From an uncultured Opitutales bacterium (lineage in GTDB: Bacteria > Verrucomicrobiota > Verrucomicrobiia > Opitutales > Seribacteraceae), in NCBI GenBank assembly GCA_943787575.1, contig CALSMY010000013.1, positions 1-64,000 on the forward strand: 64,000 nt of DNA. The letters run 5' to 3'. Under the pieces are notes generated by a model. That model worked only from the letters and a program-made list of their open reading frames with translations, searched no databases and was not told the origin of the DNA. Shown here in pieces: positions 1 to 7,651 of this stretch. Made by a program: the position numbers and the translations under genes. Every line of letters begins with the position of its first letter. Position 1 is the stretch's first letter.

Positions 1-1007
1 TTTGCTTGAGCCAAAGCCTGTTCCTGCTTGGCAATTTTCATGTCTTCTTCAACCATTAAAGACACAAGGTCCTTGAATGTAGTCTTGGGCTCCCAGCCCA
101 ATTGCTCCTTCGCCTTTTGTGGATTACCAATCAATAAGTCGACTTCTGCCGGACGCTCGTATTTTTGATCGAATCCAACATATTCATTCCAGTCCATATC
201 CAAGCATGCAAATGTTTCTTCAAGAAATTCCCGGACTGTATGAGTCTCATTGGTTGCAATAACGAAATCATCTGGTTTGTCCTGCTGAAGCATAAGCCAC
301 ATGGCTTCCACATATTCCTTGGCATATCCCCAATCTCTTTTTGAATCTAAATTTCCAAGAATTAATTTCTTTTGCAGTCCCAGTTTTATACGGGTAGCAG
401 CCCGGGTAATTTTTCGGGTGACAAAGGTTTCGCCACGGCGTGGAGATTCGTGATTAAACAAAATGCCACTACTGGCATGCATGCCGTAAGATTCCCGATA
501 ATTAACTGTTAACCAATGGGCATATACCTTTGCACAGGCATAAGGTGAACGCGGCCAAAAAGGAGTAGTTTCAACCTGAGGTACTTCCTGTACCTTACCA
601 TACATCTCTGAGGAAGATGCTTGATAATACCTGACCTTTTTCACAAGACCAGCCTCCCGAATCGCTTCCAAAATACGAACAGCAGCCAACCCCGTAACAT
701 CACCAGTATACTCTGGAATATCAAATGACACCCGTACATGGCTCTGCGCACCTAGGTTATAAATCTCGTCAGGTTGTAATTCGTAAAGCAATTTAACCAA
801 TTGTACGGCATCAGCCAAATCACCGTAATGAAGATAAAGGTTCGTGTTATCGACTAACGGGTCCTTATAGAGATGATCCAATCGATCGGTATTAAAAGTG
901 GATGCACGACGGACAATCCCATGTACTTCATATCCTTTATCAAGAAGAAGTTCGGCAAGATAAGATCCATCCTGACCAGTAATTCCAGTTACGAGAGCTT
1001 TTTTCAT
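1..1007 (-). CDS. gmd: GDP-mannose 4,6-dehydratase, 3' end cut by window edge
   Basis: Converts GDP-D-mannose to GDP-4-keto-6-deoxymannose, the first step to GDP-fucose and related sugars for surface polysaccharide; cytosolic short-chain dehydrogenase family. The reading frame starts at the ATG at 1007 ([19 protein letters not shown]) with the NAD(P)-binding GxxGxxG, then SSSEMYG and the YACAK catalytic Tyr-Lys pair, all typical of GMD. About 335 codons are visible and the stop lies beyond position 1; the family is about 320-370 residues, so little is missing. It is the last clearly chromosomal gene before the tRNA-Val break and the mobile island. Identification rests on strong family resemblance along the whole translation. 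Confidence 0.95.
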   Translation of the reverse strand, partial: MKKALVTGITGQDGSYLAELLLDKGYEVHGIVRRASTFNTDRLDHLYKDPLVDNTNLYLHYGDLADAVQLVKLLYELQPDEIYNLGAQSHVRVSFDIPEYTGDVTGLAAVRILEAIREAGLVKKVRYYQASSSEMYGKVQEVPQVETTPFWPRSPYACAKVYAHWLTVNYRESYGMHASSGILFNHESPRRGETFVTRKITRAATRIKLGLQKKLILGNLDSKRDWGYAKEYVEAMWLMLQQDKPDDFVIATNETHTVREFLEETFACLDMDWNEYVGFDQKYERPAEVDLLIGNPQKAKEQLGWEPKTTFKDLVSLMVEEDMKIAKQEQALAQA

Positions 1008-1131
1008 AAGCTTTACTTAAATCTTATTCTTAAATCATCGTAAAGAGCGTATACTCTAAAAATTGAACGAGGTTTATTTTTCAACTACATTGACTTAAAC
1101 ATCTTCTCTTCTATCATAGGTATTTTAATTT

Positions 1132-1177
1132 GGGGGATTAGCTCAGTTGGTTAGAGCGCATGCATGACACGCATGAG
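1132..1177 (+). tRNA. 5' half of tRNA-Val(GAC), broken after the anticodon stem
   Basis: The acceptor 5' strand GGGGGAT, D-arm GCTC...GAGC, and a complete anticodon stem-loop CATGC-ATGACAC-GCATG (anticodon GAC) are all present. After GCATGAG the sequence turns into unrelated A-rich DNA; no variable loop, T-arm or acceptor 3' strand follows before the integrase gene at 1349. This is what an attachment site looks like when an integrase has recombined in the anticodon arm and the 3' half has been moved to the other end of the inserted DNA. I could not find the matching 3' half anywhere in the window. It is unlikely to be functional as it stands. Confidence 0.8.
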
Positions 1178-1322
1178 AACAAAAAATACAACAAACCTCA
1201 AAGCCCCGATAAAATAAGGGCATGAAGCTATAAGCCTAATCCCAGTAAAAGAGAGCTAAAATACCAATCTCTGAAGATCAGTAAATAAGAGACTCAGGCA
1301 CAAATCTTTTCACTGGAATTCA

Positions 1323-1341
1323 TAGTACCCATTTAGTACCC
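1323..1341 (+). repeat. Direct repeat TAGTACCC x2, 11-bp period, upstream of the integrase
   Basis: Two exact TAGTACCC copies start at 1323 and 1334, one helical turn apart, and end 7 bp before the integrase start codon. The spacing suits cooperative protein binding on one DNA face, so an integrase arm-type site or an autoregulatory operator is plausible. Function is inferred from position only. Confidence 0.5.
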
Positions 1342-1348
1342 TAAATAA

Positions 1349-2824
1349 ATGAGGCAAGTTAGGGCGAGCATATGCAAGTTTGAAAAACGAAAAAGCCCTT
1401 ACCGTGTCAGATGGAAACCTAGCAATGCCAAGAATTACAAGACTGAATGGAAAGGGACTAAAAAGGAAGCAAACCAAAGGAAGCAGGAAATTGAAGAATA
1501 TGAAAATGGAAACAGAGACCTTTCCAAGGAATTAGATTTTCAAGAAATAAGAGAAGCACAAATTAAGCTTAAGCATACTCTAAATGAACGGGCTAAAGGA
1601 AAATCCATTTCATATGCCGTTGATTGGTTTCTTGAGAATTTTCAAGGTGGCGATGAGATTTTGGAGCTAAAATCTTACTTCAAGGAATACATAAAACTTA
1701 AATCAAGGATTGTATCCAAGCATACCATTGATTCTGACCAACAACTAATTGGCACAAAAGGAAAAGATGGTTTCATTAACCTTTTTGGAAATAAAAAACC
1801 AACGGAATGCACTAGGGAGTTTCTACAAAAATATCTTGATGAAAAAGGCTCTAAATTTCATCGCGGGAAATCGTTGAAAGCATTTTTCAGATGGCTATGC
1901 GGTGAATCCAAATATCATAACGATACCCCATGTCTAAGAAAAGACCCAACCAAAGGTCTCTACTTAGCTCAGGTAAATAAAGATCAAGTAAAAGCCGTAG
2001 CTACGAATCAAGAAATTTGCGACTTACTCTATTTATCAAATTCTAAAAAGTATAATTACAGTGCAGCTTTTTGGGCATTTATGTTTTTTACTGGTTTAAG
2101 ACCTTCAGAATGCATACGTTTTTGGGCCTCTAAAAAATGTGGTTGGAACCAAATACATCTCGATGATCAAGAACCTTATATCTACATACCTGCAGATATA
2201 ATCAGAAAAAGGGGCATCGGATCGAGGAAAATTATGATAAGGAAAGGTTTTATGAATATTTTAAAAGCTTTCCGTGATGAAGGTGAATCAAAATACCCAT
2301 TAAAAAAAGTTAGAAACTGGAAAAGAGTTCACTCTTTAGTAAGAAAAGAAATTTGGGGTAAAAGACTGACCATTTCTTCAGCTAAAGATGAAGTAAAAGA
2401 CATTACCCGTCATACCTTTGTAACAAACTTGCACTTATATGCTGATAGCATATCAGTACTCACAAACGAAAGTGGAACCTCAGACAAAACACTTAGGGAG
2501 CACTATATAAATAGTAAGGTCTTTAAGAGGGATTCAGAATACTTTTTCGAAAATATAGATATTTCTAATTTCAAACAAAAGGTTAGTATCAAGAAGCCTA
2601 AAATAAGAAATACGACTGATACTTGGAAACAGCTAATATCTCTTCATGGCACCCAGATGCTTTGGGAAGTCGATTCTAAAACTTTGAAAAAGAAAACTTT
2701 CCCACAAGTGTCGACATCTGATGGGGACCGAGGCAACAAGTTTACCAGACAAATTATAACTACAGCAGTCAAAAACATGACAAAAAGAATGAGAGATAGT
2801 GGTAAAAGACCACCCTCTTCATAA
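1349..2824 (+). CDS. Tyrosine recombinase / phage-type integrase
   Basis: Site-specific recombinase expected to insert and excise the island at the neighbouring tRNA-Val. At 491 residues it has an N-terminal arm-binding region, a core-binding region at about 100-200, and a catalytic domain from about 215. Catalytic candidates are Arg251 in TGLRPSE, Arg354-His355 in DITRHTF and the nucleophile Tyr386 in LREHYIN. The usual first His of the HxxR box is Asp351. The ATG at 1349 follows the direct repeat at 1323-1341. It lies directly beside the truncated tRNA, as integrases of tRNA-targeting elements do. About 60 residues after Tyr386 are poorly conserved and of unknown role. The reading frame looks intact. 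Confidence 0.9.
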   Translation: MRQVRASICKFEKRKSPYRVRWKPSNAKNYKTEWKGTKKEANQRKQEIEEYENGNRDLSKELDFQEIREAQIKLKHTLNERAKGKSISYAVDWFLENFQGGDEILELKSYFKEYIKLKSRIVSKHTIDSDQQLIGTKGKDGFINLFGNKKPTECTREFLQKYLDEKGSKFHRGKSLKAFFRWLCGESKYHNDTPCLRKDPTKGLYLAQVNKDQVKAVATNQEICDLLYLSNSKKYNYSAAFWAFMFFTGLRPSECIRFWASKKCGWNQIHLDDQEPYIYIPADIIRKRGIGSRKIMIRKGFMNILKAFRDEGESKYPLKKVRNWKRVHSLVRKEIWGKRLTISSAKDEVKDITRHTFVTNLHLYADSISVLTNESGTSDKTLREHYINSKVFKRDSEYFFENIDISNFKQKVSIKKPKIRNTTDTWKQLISLHGTQMLWEVDSKTLKKKTFPQVSTSDGDRGNKFTRQIITTAVKNMTKRMRDSGKRPPSS

Positions 2825-2830
2825 ACTTTT

Positions 2831-2963
2831 GCATTTATAAATTACAAATAAGTTATAAGTGCATTGTAATTTATATGCTAATTGGGCTCAGATTGACATA
2901 AATACCTAAAATAAAGCCACATACATCAATTGGGCCTTATAAGTTATAATGTAAATTATAAGG
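2831..2963. repeat. A+T-rich inverted repeats downstream of the integrase
   Basis: Two dyads follow the integrase stop. The first pairs 2831-2846 with 2865-2878 (GCATTTATAAATTACA against its near-complement, 18-nt loop). The second is CCTTATAA at 2935-2942 with its exact complement TTATAAGG at 2956-2963. The motif AAGTTATAA recurs in both. No U-tract follows, so a simple terminator is not obvious; protein-binding sites or a transcript-end structure are possible. The rest of 2825-3074 shows no gene. Confidence 0.5.
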
Positions 2964-3074
2964 GAGAATGGCGGAGTTTATTTTGGGATATTGAAATTAC
3001 CCCCCCTGCCCTAGATTCAGAAATATTGGATTGGCTAAAATTCTAGAAAATGGGGGGGGATATGAGGTTTCCGA

Positions 3075-3314
3075 TTAAGGTTTTATTCTGTAAGTTCGAG
3101 ATATCCTGCCATACTTTTGACTGACTAAATTGAGGCCCTCAATTACCTCCAATGCCATTTCTTCATTACTCCCACAATTCTTAACTTCAATTACATCTTC
3201 CCAGCCCATATCGAACATCATCTCCATCTGTATAACTGCACTTGGCTGGGAGGATGAGTTCTCATTACAAGCACTAAGAATCAAAATAATTGGAGTTATG
3301 AATAATACTTTCAC
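3075..3314 (-). CDS. Small putative lipoprotein
   Basis: 79 residues starting at a GTG at 3314. A short hydrophobic signal (about residues 3-13) ends in LSAC, a good lipobox, so Cys16 would be lipidated and the remaining 63 residues exported. The mature part is acidic and has no domain I recognise. It lies on the opposite strand to the integrase, inside the A+T-rich island, and could be cargo of that element. The opposite-strand frame at 3130-3378 is weaker because it lacks any signal or motif. The start codon has no clear ribosome binding site, so moderate confidence only. Confidence 0.5.
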   Translation of the reverse strand: MKVLFITPIILILSACNENSSSQPSAVIQMEMMFDMGWEDVIEVKNCGSNEEMALEVIEGLNLVSQKYGRISRTYRIKP

Positions 3315-3456
3315 ATTTTCTAGGAAACATCATGCATGCTTTTGGTCAAGCAATGTAAGTGTTAATTTTTTTGTTTAAGTTTAGAGCAAAAATAAAAAAT
3401 TTTCTTTTCGAAAACAAGAATCTATTGTCTCCTAGTTCTAGTAATTTAGCTTTTAG

Positions 3457-3942
3457 ATGATAAAGAACTTAAGATTTAAAAAAACCTTCGGGCTGAGGTT
3501 TTGCATGGCTTGTTACATCTTGATTATGTTTAGTACAATACCATCGTTAACCATGAATATGATGGTTAATCACAGGCTTAATATCAAAGACGGTACTGCT
3601 AATGGATTCATTAGTCTTATATTTTTTTCCTCTTTTTTCTTTGCTGTAGTAATGATGAGAAATTTAGTAACTAGAAATTGTCTAAGCTCATATAACAATT
3701 GCCTGACAATTGAACCTAAATTGAGCAGATTGCTTATTAGCTCTCTTAAGCCAGCTTGGATACATTTCCCTATCTTAGTTCTACCACCCCTCATTTCATT
3801 CACAGCATCTGGTGGCACCCCAGCCTATGCTGGAGTAGGCTTAATTGGAACAATATTGGCCCTTGGCTCTTACATTCTAACCCTCGACATTCCCTTTCGA
3901 ACTAGAAAACAAATATTAAAAGAAATTAATGCGATCTCTTGA
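3457..3942 (+). CDS. Hypothetical multi-pass membrane protein
   Basis: 161 residues with about four hydrophobic segments (roughly 14-33, 48-67, 98-118 and 121-142), basic N-terminus, and a basic C-terminal tail, so an inner-membrane protein. No family recognised. ATG start at 3457. It converges on the zinc-ribbon membrane protein at 3947-4987, with only 4 bp between the two stop codons. The pair could be unrelated cargo of the mobile island. Strong A+T bias in codon use matches the rest of the island and not the core genome to the right. Confidence 0.6.
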   Translation: MIKNLRFKKTFGLRFCMACYILIMFSTIPSLTMNMMVNHRLNIKDGTANGFISLIFFSSFFFAVVMMRNLVTRNCLSSYNNCLTIEPKLSRLLISSLKPAWIHFPILVLPPLISFTASGGTPAYAGVGLIGTILALGSYILTLDIPFRTRKQILKEINAIS

Positions 3943-3946
3943 AACT

Positions 3947-4987
3947 TTATAAGGGAGAAGCAGAAAGATATTTTTGAGCAGCCAAATTGTGATCCGTGGA
4001 GAGAAGGTTGAATCTTTCTAGGGATGGATCATCATAGAAAAATATTTGGCCGTTCTCTATTTTAAAGAATGCTGTTAAAAGAAAATTCTGGATATTAACT
4101 ATGCTTATCAAATAATCCTCTTCTGCCAAGATGCTCGATCTCATGATCTCTTCGGATTTAGTAATTCTATCGTAATGAGATTGGGGAATATTTAATCTTA
4201 AATCTTTCACTTTATCTTTCAGCCACCTAGCTACATGAATTGTTTCGGCGAGCAATTCCTTGCAAAGCTCAAGTCTTTCTTTGGCTAGATTCAGGAGTTC
4301 CTCTCTTTCTAAATTATTTAAATCAATTATGTCTTGATTTTGATAAGACTTAACGAACTTTGATTTAGTTATCCCATTTCGGAAGGTACTATCGGCCATG
4401 TATTCTCTACTCTCTAATTCAAGCTCTAGGAAAATACCTAAGTCTGAATCATAGCCTTTTAAGCAGTTTCGAAGTTCTTGTATGTCTTGTAAGATTTTTT
4501 GCTTTGATCTTGGAACTCCACTGAGCATCAGTTGCTTTGCTTCATTGAACTGTCGGATTTTGATCTGCTGGAATTCCTCAAGTGGATCAACTTTTTTATA
4601 AAAAGTCTTAGGTGTTGAATTACTACTCTCTGCTAATTCTTTGATTCTATCTAATTTTTTTAAGTCATCTGGTTTCTCGAAAAGTTTACTCGAGAAAATG
4701 ATCAAAGAAGCAAGGATTCCAACTAGCGAAAGCCAAAACAAGAGTTCTGATTTCCACTGTGAATGCTCAATTCTATCCAACCCCCAAAACTTTATAAGAG
4801 AATCAATAATCCTAATTTTGGAAGAAGAGATCTTCTGATCATTTATTGAATAAGCTAAAGATTGAGTCGATTTCCCAAGTTTACGACTTTTTACAGAGAA
4901 AAATTTGGAGGGGTTTCCGCAATGAGGACATTTTGAGGCATTTGTACTAACTGATCCATCGCACTCATTACATTTTATTAAAGCCAT
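3947..4987 (-). CDS. Zinc-ribbon, membrane-anchored coiled-coil protein
   Basis: 346 residues. The N-terminus carries two CxxC knuckles (C7xxC10 and C19xxC22), a zinc-ribbon as in zf-ribbon_3 proteins. A linker of about 60 residues leads to one transmembrane helix at about 86-103. The remaining 240 residues are charged, Leu-rich and predicted helical, with coiled-coil character. This arrangement would put the zinc ribbon on one side of the membrane and the helical domain on the other. No enzyme motif seen. ATG start at 4987. Function unknown; in mobile islands such proteins are sometimes sensors or defence components, but nothing here proves that. Confidence 0.65.
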   Translation of the reverse strand: MALIKCNECDGSVSTNASKCPHCGNPSKFFSVKSRKLGKSTQSLAYSINDQKISSSKIRIIDSLIKFWGLDRIEHSQWKSELLFWLSLVGILASLIIFSSKLFEKPDDLKKLDRIKELAESSNSTPKTFYKKVDPLEEFQQIKIRQFNEAKQLMLSGVPRSKQKILQDIQELRNCLKGYDSDLGIFLELELESREYMADSTFRNGITKSKFVKSYQNQDIIDLNNLEREELLNLAKERLELCKELLAETIHVARWLKDKVKDLRLNIPQSHYDRITKSEEIMRSSILAEEDYLISIVNIQNFLLTAFFKIENGQIFFYDDPSLERFNLLSTDHNLAAQKYLSASPL

Positions 4988-5098
4988 CAGTTTTAATCTT
5001 TAGAACCTATTTTTTATCGCATCAAACTTAGAATTACTTCTGCTAACGCGTTATCTTAGAACTAGGGTTCATTGATAAATTGAGAAAGCAGTAGATTT

Positions 5099-5145
5099 CC
5101 TATCTTTAGGATAGGTTTTCTGAGAATTTCGAAATTTATCTCAGA
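5099..5145. promoter_or_regulatory. Dyad-symmetry region upstream of the serine recombinase, possible recombination site or operator
   Basis: A hairpin CCTATC-TTTAG-GATAGG at 5099-5115 is followed by a 27-bp dyad at 5119-5145 with exact outer arms TCTGAGA / TCTCAGA and an inner palindrome AATTTCGAAATT (5125-5136). The length and symmetry resemble the roughly 28-bp sites bound by small serine recombinases, and the dyad ends 31 bp before the recombinase start codon. The rest of 4988-5176 shows no gene. Confidence 0.45.
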
Positions 5146-5176
5146 GTTTTAAACTTCAAAGATAAAGGATTAGAAA

Positions 5177-5716
5177 ATGAAAATAGGATATGCGCGGCAA
5201 TCAACGACAAATCAAAAAAACGGCTTAGAGAATCAAATTAGCCAATTACAGAAAAATAAGTGTGAGAAGATATTCTCAGAAGAGATATCATCGGTCGCAA
5301 ATAAAAGGCCAGAGTTTACTAAGGCCCTCGAATTTTGTCGTGAAGGCGATACTTTACTTGTCACCTCTCTTAGTAGATTTGCCAGATCCATTTCAGATCT
5401 GTGGAAGAATCTAGAAATTATTCAATCAAAGGGCGCGGATCTTCAGATCTTGGACATGAATCTCGATACGTCTTCTCCCACAGGTAAGCTACTGTTGAAT
5501 CTAATGGGATCTATCTACCAATTTGAGCGAGAGATACTTCTGGAGCGCCAAATGGTCGGAATCGCAAAGGCCAAAGCAGAAGGCAAATATAAGGGGCGAA
5601 AGCCCTTATCCAAAGCAATCAAGGAGCAAATAAAAGTTCTTAAGGAAAAAGGTATTGGGGCGACAGAAATAGCGAGAGACCTTGGGATTGGAATAGCCAG
5701 TGTCTACAGATATTAA
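5177..5716 (+). CDS. Small serine recombinase (resolvase/invertase family)
   Basis: 179 residues, the usual size of resolvases and DNA invertases. The catalytic domain starts MKIGYARQST with nucleophile Ser9, continues with the SRFARS segment around residue 67-72, and has FEREILLERQ leading into the E-helix. The C-terminus (about 150-179) is a helix-turn-helix, GATEIARDLGIGIASVYRY. A good Shine-Dalgarno (AAAGGA) precedes the ATG. It probably acts on the dyad at 5119-5145, resolving multimers or inverting a segment of the element. It ends just after the HTH, shorter than some relatives but complete. Presence of both a tyrosine and a serine recombinase in one small island is notable. Confidence 0.93.
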   Translation: MKIGYARQSTTNQKNGLENQISQLQKNKCEKIFSEEISSVANKRPEFTKALEFCREGDTLLVTSLSRFARSISDLWKNLEIIQSKGADLQILDMNLDTSSPTGKLLLNLMGSIYQFEREILLERQMVGIAKAKAEGKYKGRKPLSKAIKEQIKVLKEKGIGATEIARDLGIGIASVYRY

Positions 5717-5793
5717 GCTTAATAATAAATTATTCTATTAATTTTTTCGGAGTTTTTCTTGTACTGATTAAATTAAAAATCTAGGAAGAATTC

Positions 5794-6057
5794 ATGAAAG
5801 AAGAATCCTCTTTAGATTATTCCGTTCCATTTATTCTAAATATAATAGGAGGTATTTTCATTGGAGTTTCTATACTTTGCTTTTTGTTTCCAGATGCTTG
5901 GGGGGATTTTGCATTCCTTGCACCCCAAAGTTGGGCTGGCGATTCAAAATCCCTTTCTTTGGTTGGGTTTGGATTCTTGCTTCTTAGTTTCGTCGTAAGA
6001 ATCTTAATAGATATTCGGTGGAGACTGAAAGATTCCACTGGCAAGAATACTATTTAA
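5794..6057 (+). CDS. Small hypothetical membrane protein
   Basis: 87 residues with two hydrophobic segments (about 9-30 and 53-71) and a basic C-terminus. No family recognised. It starts at ATG 5794, 77 bp after the serine recombinase in the same direction, and its last codons overlap the 3' end of the opposite-strand Rep-like gene by 8 bp. Possibly co-transcribed with the recombinase. An antisense frame on the other strand covers most of it, but this strand has the clearer membrane-protein pattern. Confidence 0.5.
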   Translation: MKEESSLDYSVPFILNIIGGIFIGVSILCFLFPDAWGDFAFLAPQSWAGDSKSLSLVGFGFLLLSFVVRILIDIRWRLKDSTGKNTI

Positions 6058-6742
6058 TCTCTGGCCTCAGTAATTTTTTCACCGCAAAAAAGAAATTAGG
6101 TATTTCAGCTGTTTCCCCATTTTGGGGATCTGCCCGATAAGTTCTAAAGAACTCTTCTGTAAGATCTTTTAATTTAGGCCTATGTATCCTCTGGCTAGGG
6201 AGAGCTTTCCCTTTCCAAGGCAGTTCGCCTAGATTGCAATGCAGGATGTTACTCGTGAATCCTCCAATGGTCTTTGTTCTCACCCTATTCTTGCTAGATT
6301 TACACATATAGAAGGCCATACCCAGAGGTCCATTAGCCTCTCCCTTTTCATATGGCTCAAAAAGCTTTTTAGAGGTCCCGCCAGCCTTTATCCAGTGTGC
6401 TGTAATCTCGCTTTCATGTTTTTTTAGATTTCTCAATTCTTCTTCAGCACCAAAAGCCAACAAATGACCATGATAATTCTTGTGATCGCCCTGGTGTTCA
6501 ATTAATCCGCAAAATTTAATATCTAATTTTCTGAGGTAATTTTCTCTCAATTTCTTCAAGCATTTTCTGAATTCAGAATGAGAACATTTATCGGAGTTTA
6601 GATTCAAATAGTAAAATTTAGGATTATCGATTAAATAAGATAAATAGAAATAATACATCCTTTGGTAATCATCCGCTATACATCTAGCATAGTTTATCTT
6701 CTGATTAAGAGTTAGTCTCATTATAAATATAATAAGATCCAA
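6050..6742 (-). CDS. HUH endonuclease, rolling-circle Rep-like protein
   Basis: 230 residues (TTG start at 6742; an ATG at 6721 would remove seven). The sequence carries the marks of a rolling-circle replication initiator. Motif II HxH is His91-Gly-His93 in NYHGHLLAFG. Motif III is a Tyr145-x-x-Lys148 in GMAFYMCKSSK, where Tyr145 would attack DNA. A possible motif I, KFYYLNL, lies at 42-48. Such proteins start replication of small plasmids and filamentous phages or mobilise integrated elements. The A+T-rich, hairpin-bearing DNA just upstream (6743-6993) is a natural place for its origin. Only one tyrosine sits in motif III, so a single-Tyr Rep is expected. No helicase domain is present. Confidence 0.65.
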   Translation of the reverse strand: MDLIIFIMRLTLNQKINYARCIADDYQRMYYFYLSYLIDNPKFYYLNLNSDKCSHSEFRKCLKKLRENYLRKLDIKFCGLIEHQGDHKNYHGHLLAFGAEEELRNLKKHESEITAHWIKAGGTSKKLFEPYEKGEANGPLGMAFYMCKSSKNRVRTKTIGGFTSNILHCNLGELPWKGKALPSQRIHRPKLKDLTEEFFRTYRADPQNGETAEIPNFFFAVKKLLRPEIK

Positions 6743-6993
6743 CTCAATTAATTCTAATTTATGTTACTTTAATGAATAATATATAGATAAGTTAATATAG
6801 ATTTAATAAGAGATATAATGATAAATTATGATATATAATAAATATAAATAGAATGCATATGTAACTGCCTTTAAAAACTTAGAGTCAAGATATACAGAAA
6901 GCCTAATTGTTTCCTACAATATATTGTTTTGCGAGGCCTCTTAACCAATCTTCAGATTGGTATGGATTCAGAAAGACTTAGTTAGGATTGTAA
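6743..6993. other. A+T-rich non-coding segment with hairpin, candidate replication origin
   Basis: About 250 bp upstream of the Rep-like gene with no credible ORF. 6770-6860 is almost pure A/T with repeated TATAATAA-like words. At 6917-6928 there is a 12-bp palindrome ACAATATATTGT, and at 6944-6961 a 7-bp stem with 4-nt loop, ACCAATC-TTCA-GATTGGT. HUH initiators commonly nick in or beside such hairpins near their own gene. Function is inferred from structure and position alone. Confidence 0.35.
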
Positions 6994-7129
6994 TTAATCC
7001 AGTAACTTCATCTTTTGTTCAAGAAATTCAGCTTCACTGAGAATTCCCTCATCTTTTAATTCGGCCAATTTCTTAAGTTTAGTTGCTGTGCTTGTAAAAC
7101 TAGATTTTTCTTTTTTAAATGATTCTGAA
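6994..7129 (-). pseudogene. Remnant of a SHOCT-domain protein
   Basis: The minus strand encodes about 45 codons ending at 6994, with KLKKLAELKDEGILSEAEF followed by a short tail ending in LLD. This is a textbook SHOCT motif (short C-terminal helical oligomerisation domain), which normally closes a longer protein. The frame opens with a stop at its upstream side and has no start codon, so only the tail of a former gene remains, abutting the HNH pseudogene. Nothing else in 6743-6993 extends it. Confidence 0.5.
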
Positions 7130-7130
7130 T

Positions 7131-7651
7131 TTAATCAAGTAAATTTGTTCCAAGATAATTTTGTGAAATCTTAACAAAATCTTCATAGGAAAAAAAATCA
7201 CTTTTATGCTCATTACAAATCTTACAACTCAATACTAGGTTATCTACACTGTATTTTCCTTCGGAATCTTTTCTATCAAATTGAAGTTTCCAATGTTTAT
7301 CTTTCTTCCTACTATATTTTTGATAAATTTTGTTGGATTGGCTTTCGTTTAATCCACAATAATGGCACTTAGATCCTTGTTTAATATACCACTTGATAAA
7401 CTCATCCTCTTTTATATCAAATCCATATTTTGAATTTTTTTTGTGAGATCTAAAAGCAACCCAAATGCCTTTAATTGTTTTTTTGTAGTTTGCGACATTG
7501 GATTTAACTCTCGAACTATTTCCTTTATTGTATTCCTTGTTTTTTTCGGAAACGCATTCCTTGCATAACTTATTTTCAACTTAATTTGAGATGAAGTATA
7601 TTCACACTCTTGCTTAATTATGCCACATTTACGACATCTGTAACTATTCAT
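7131..7651 (-). pseudogene. HNH endonuclease-like gene, frameshifted
   Basis: Frame 1 runs from the ATG at 7651 (MNSYRCRKCGIIKQECEY) and leaves the family pattern near 7572-7585. There a one-base loss moves the coding signal into another frame that continues LCKECVSEKNKEYN, then CHYCG, the FDRKD core and the YSVDNLVLSCKICNEHK segment, ending at 7131. Put together this is a zinc-finger plus HNH nuclease (CxxC / DRxD / DNxxxxCxxCN). Its start overlaps the stop of the upstream related HNH gene by ATGA. The frame-1 peptide alone (79 residues) lacks the nuclease core. Decayed or mis-sequenced; the neighbour's stops favour decay. Confidence 0.6.

Noticed and set aside
1177-1349. Group I or other intron splitting tRNA-Val
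   Set aside because: No T-arm or acceptor 3' strand follows the break, the next feature is an integrase, and no intron core structure is visible.
3130-3378. 82-codon plus-strand frame opposite the small lipoprotein
   Set aside because: No signal, motif or ribosome binding site, while the minus-strand frame has a lipobox.
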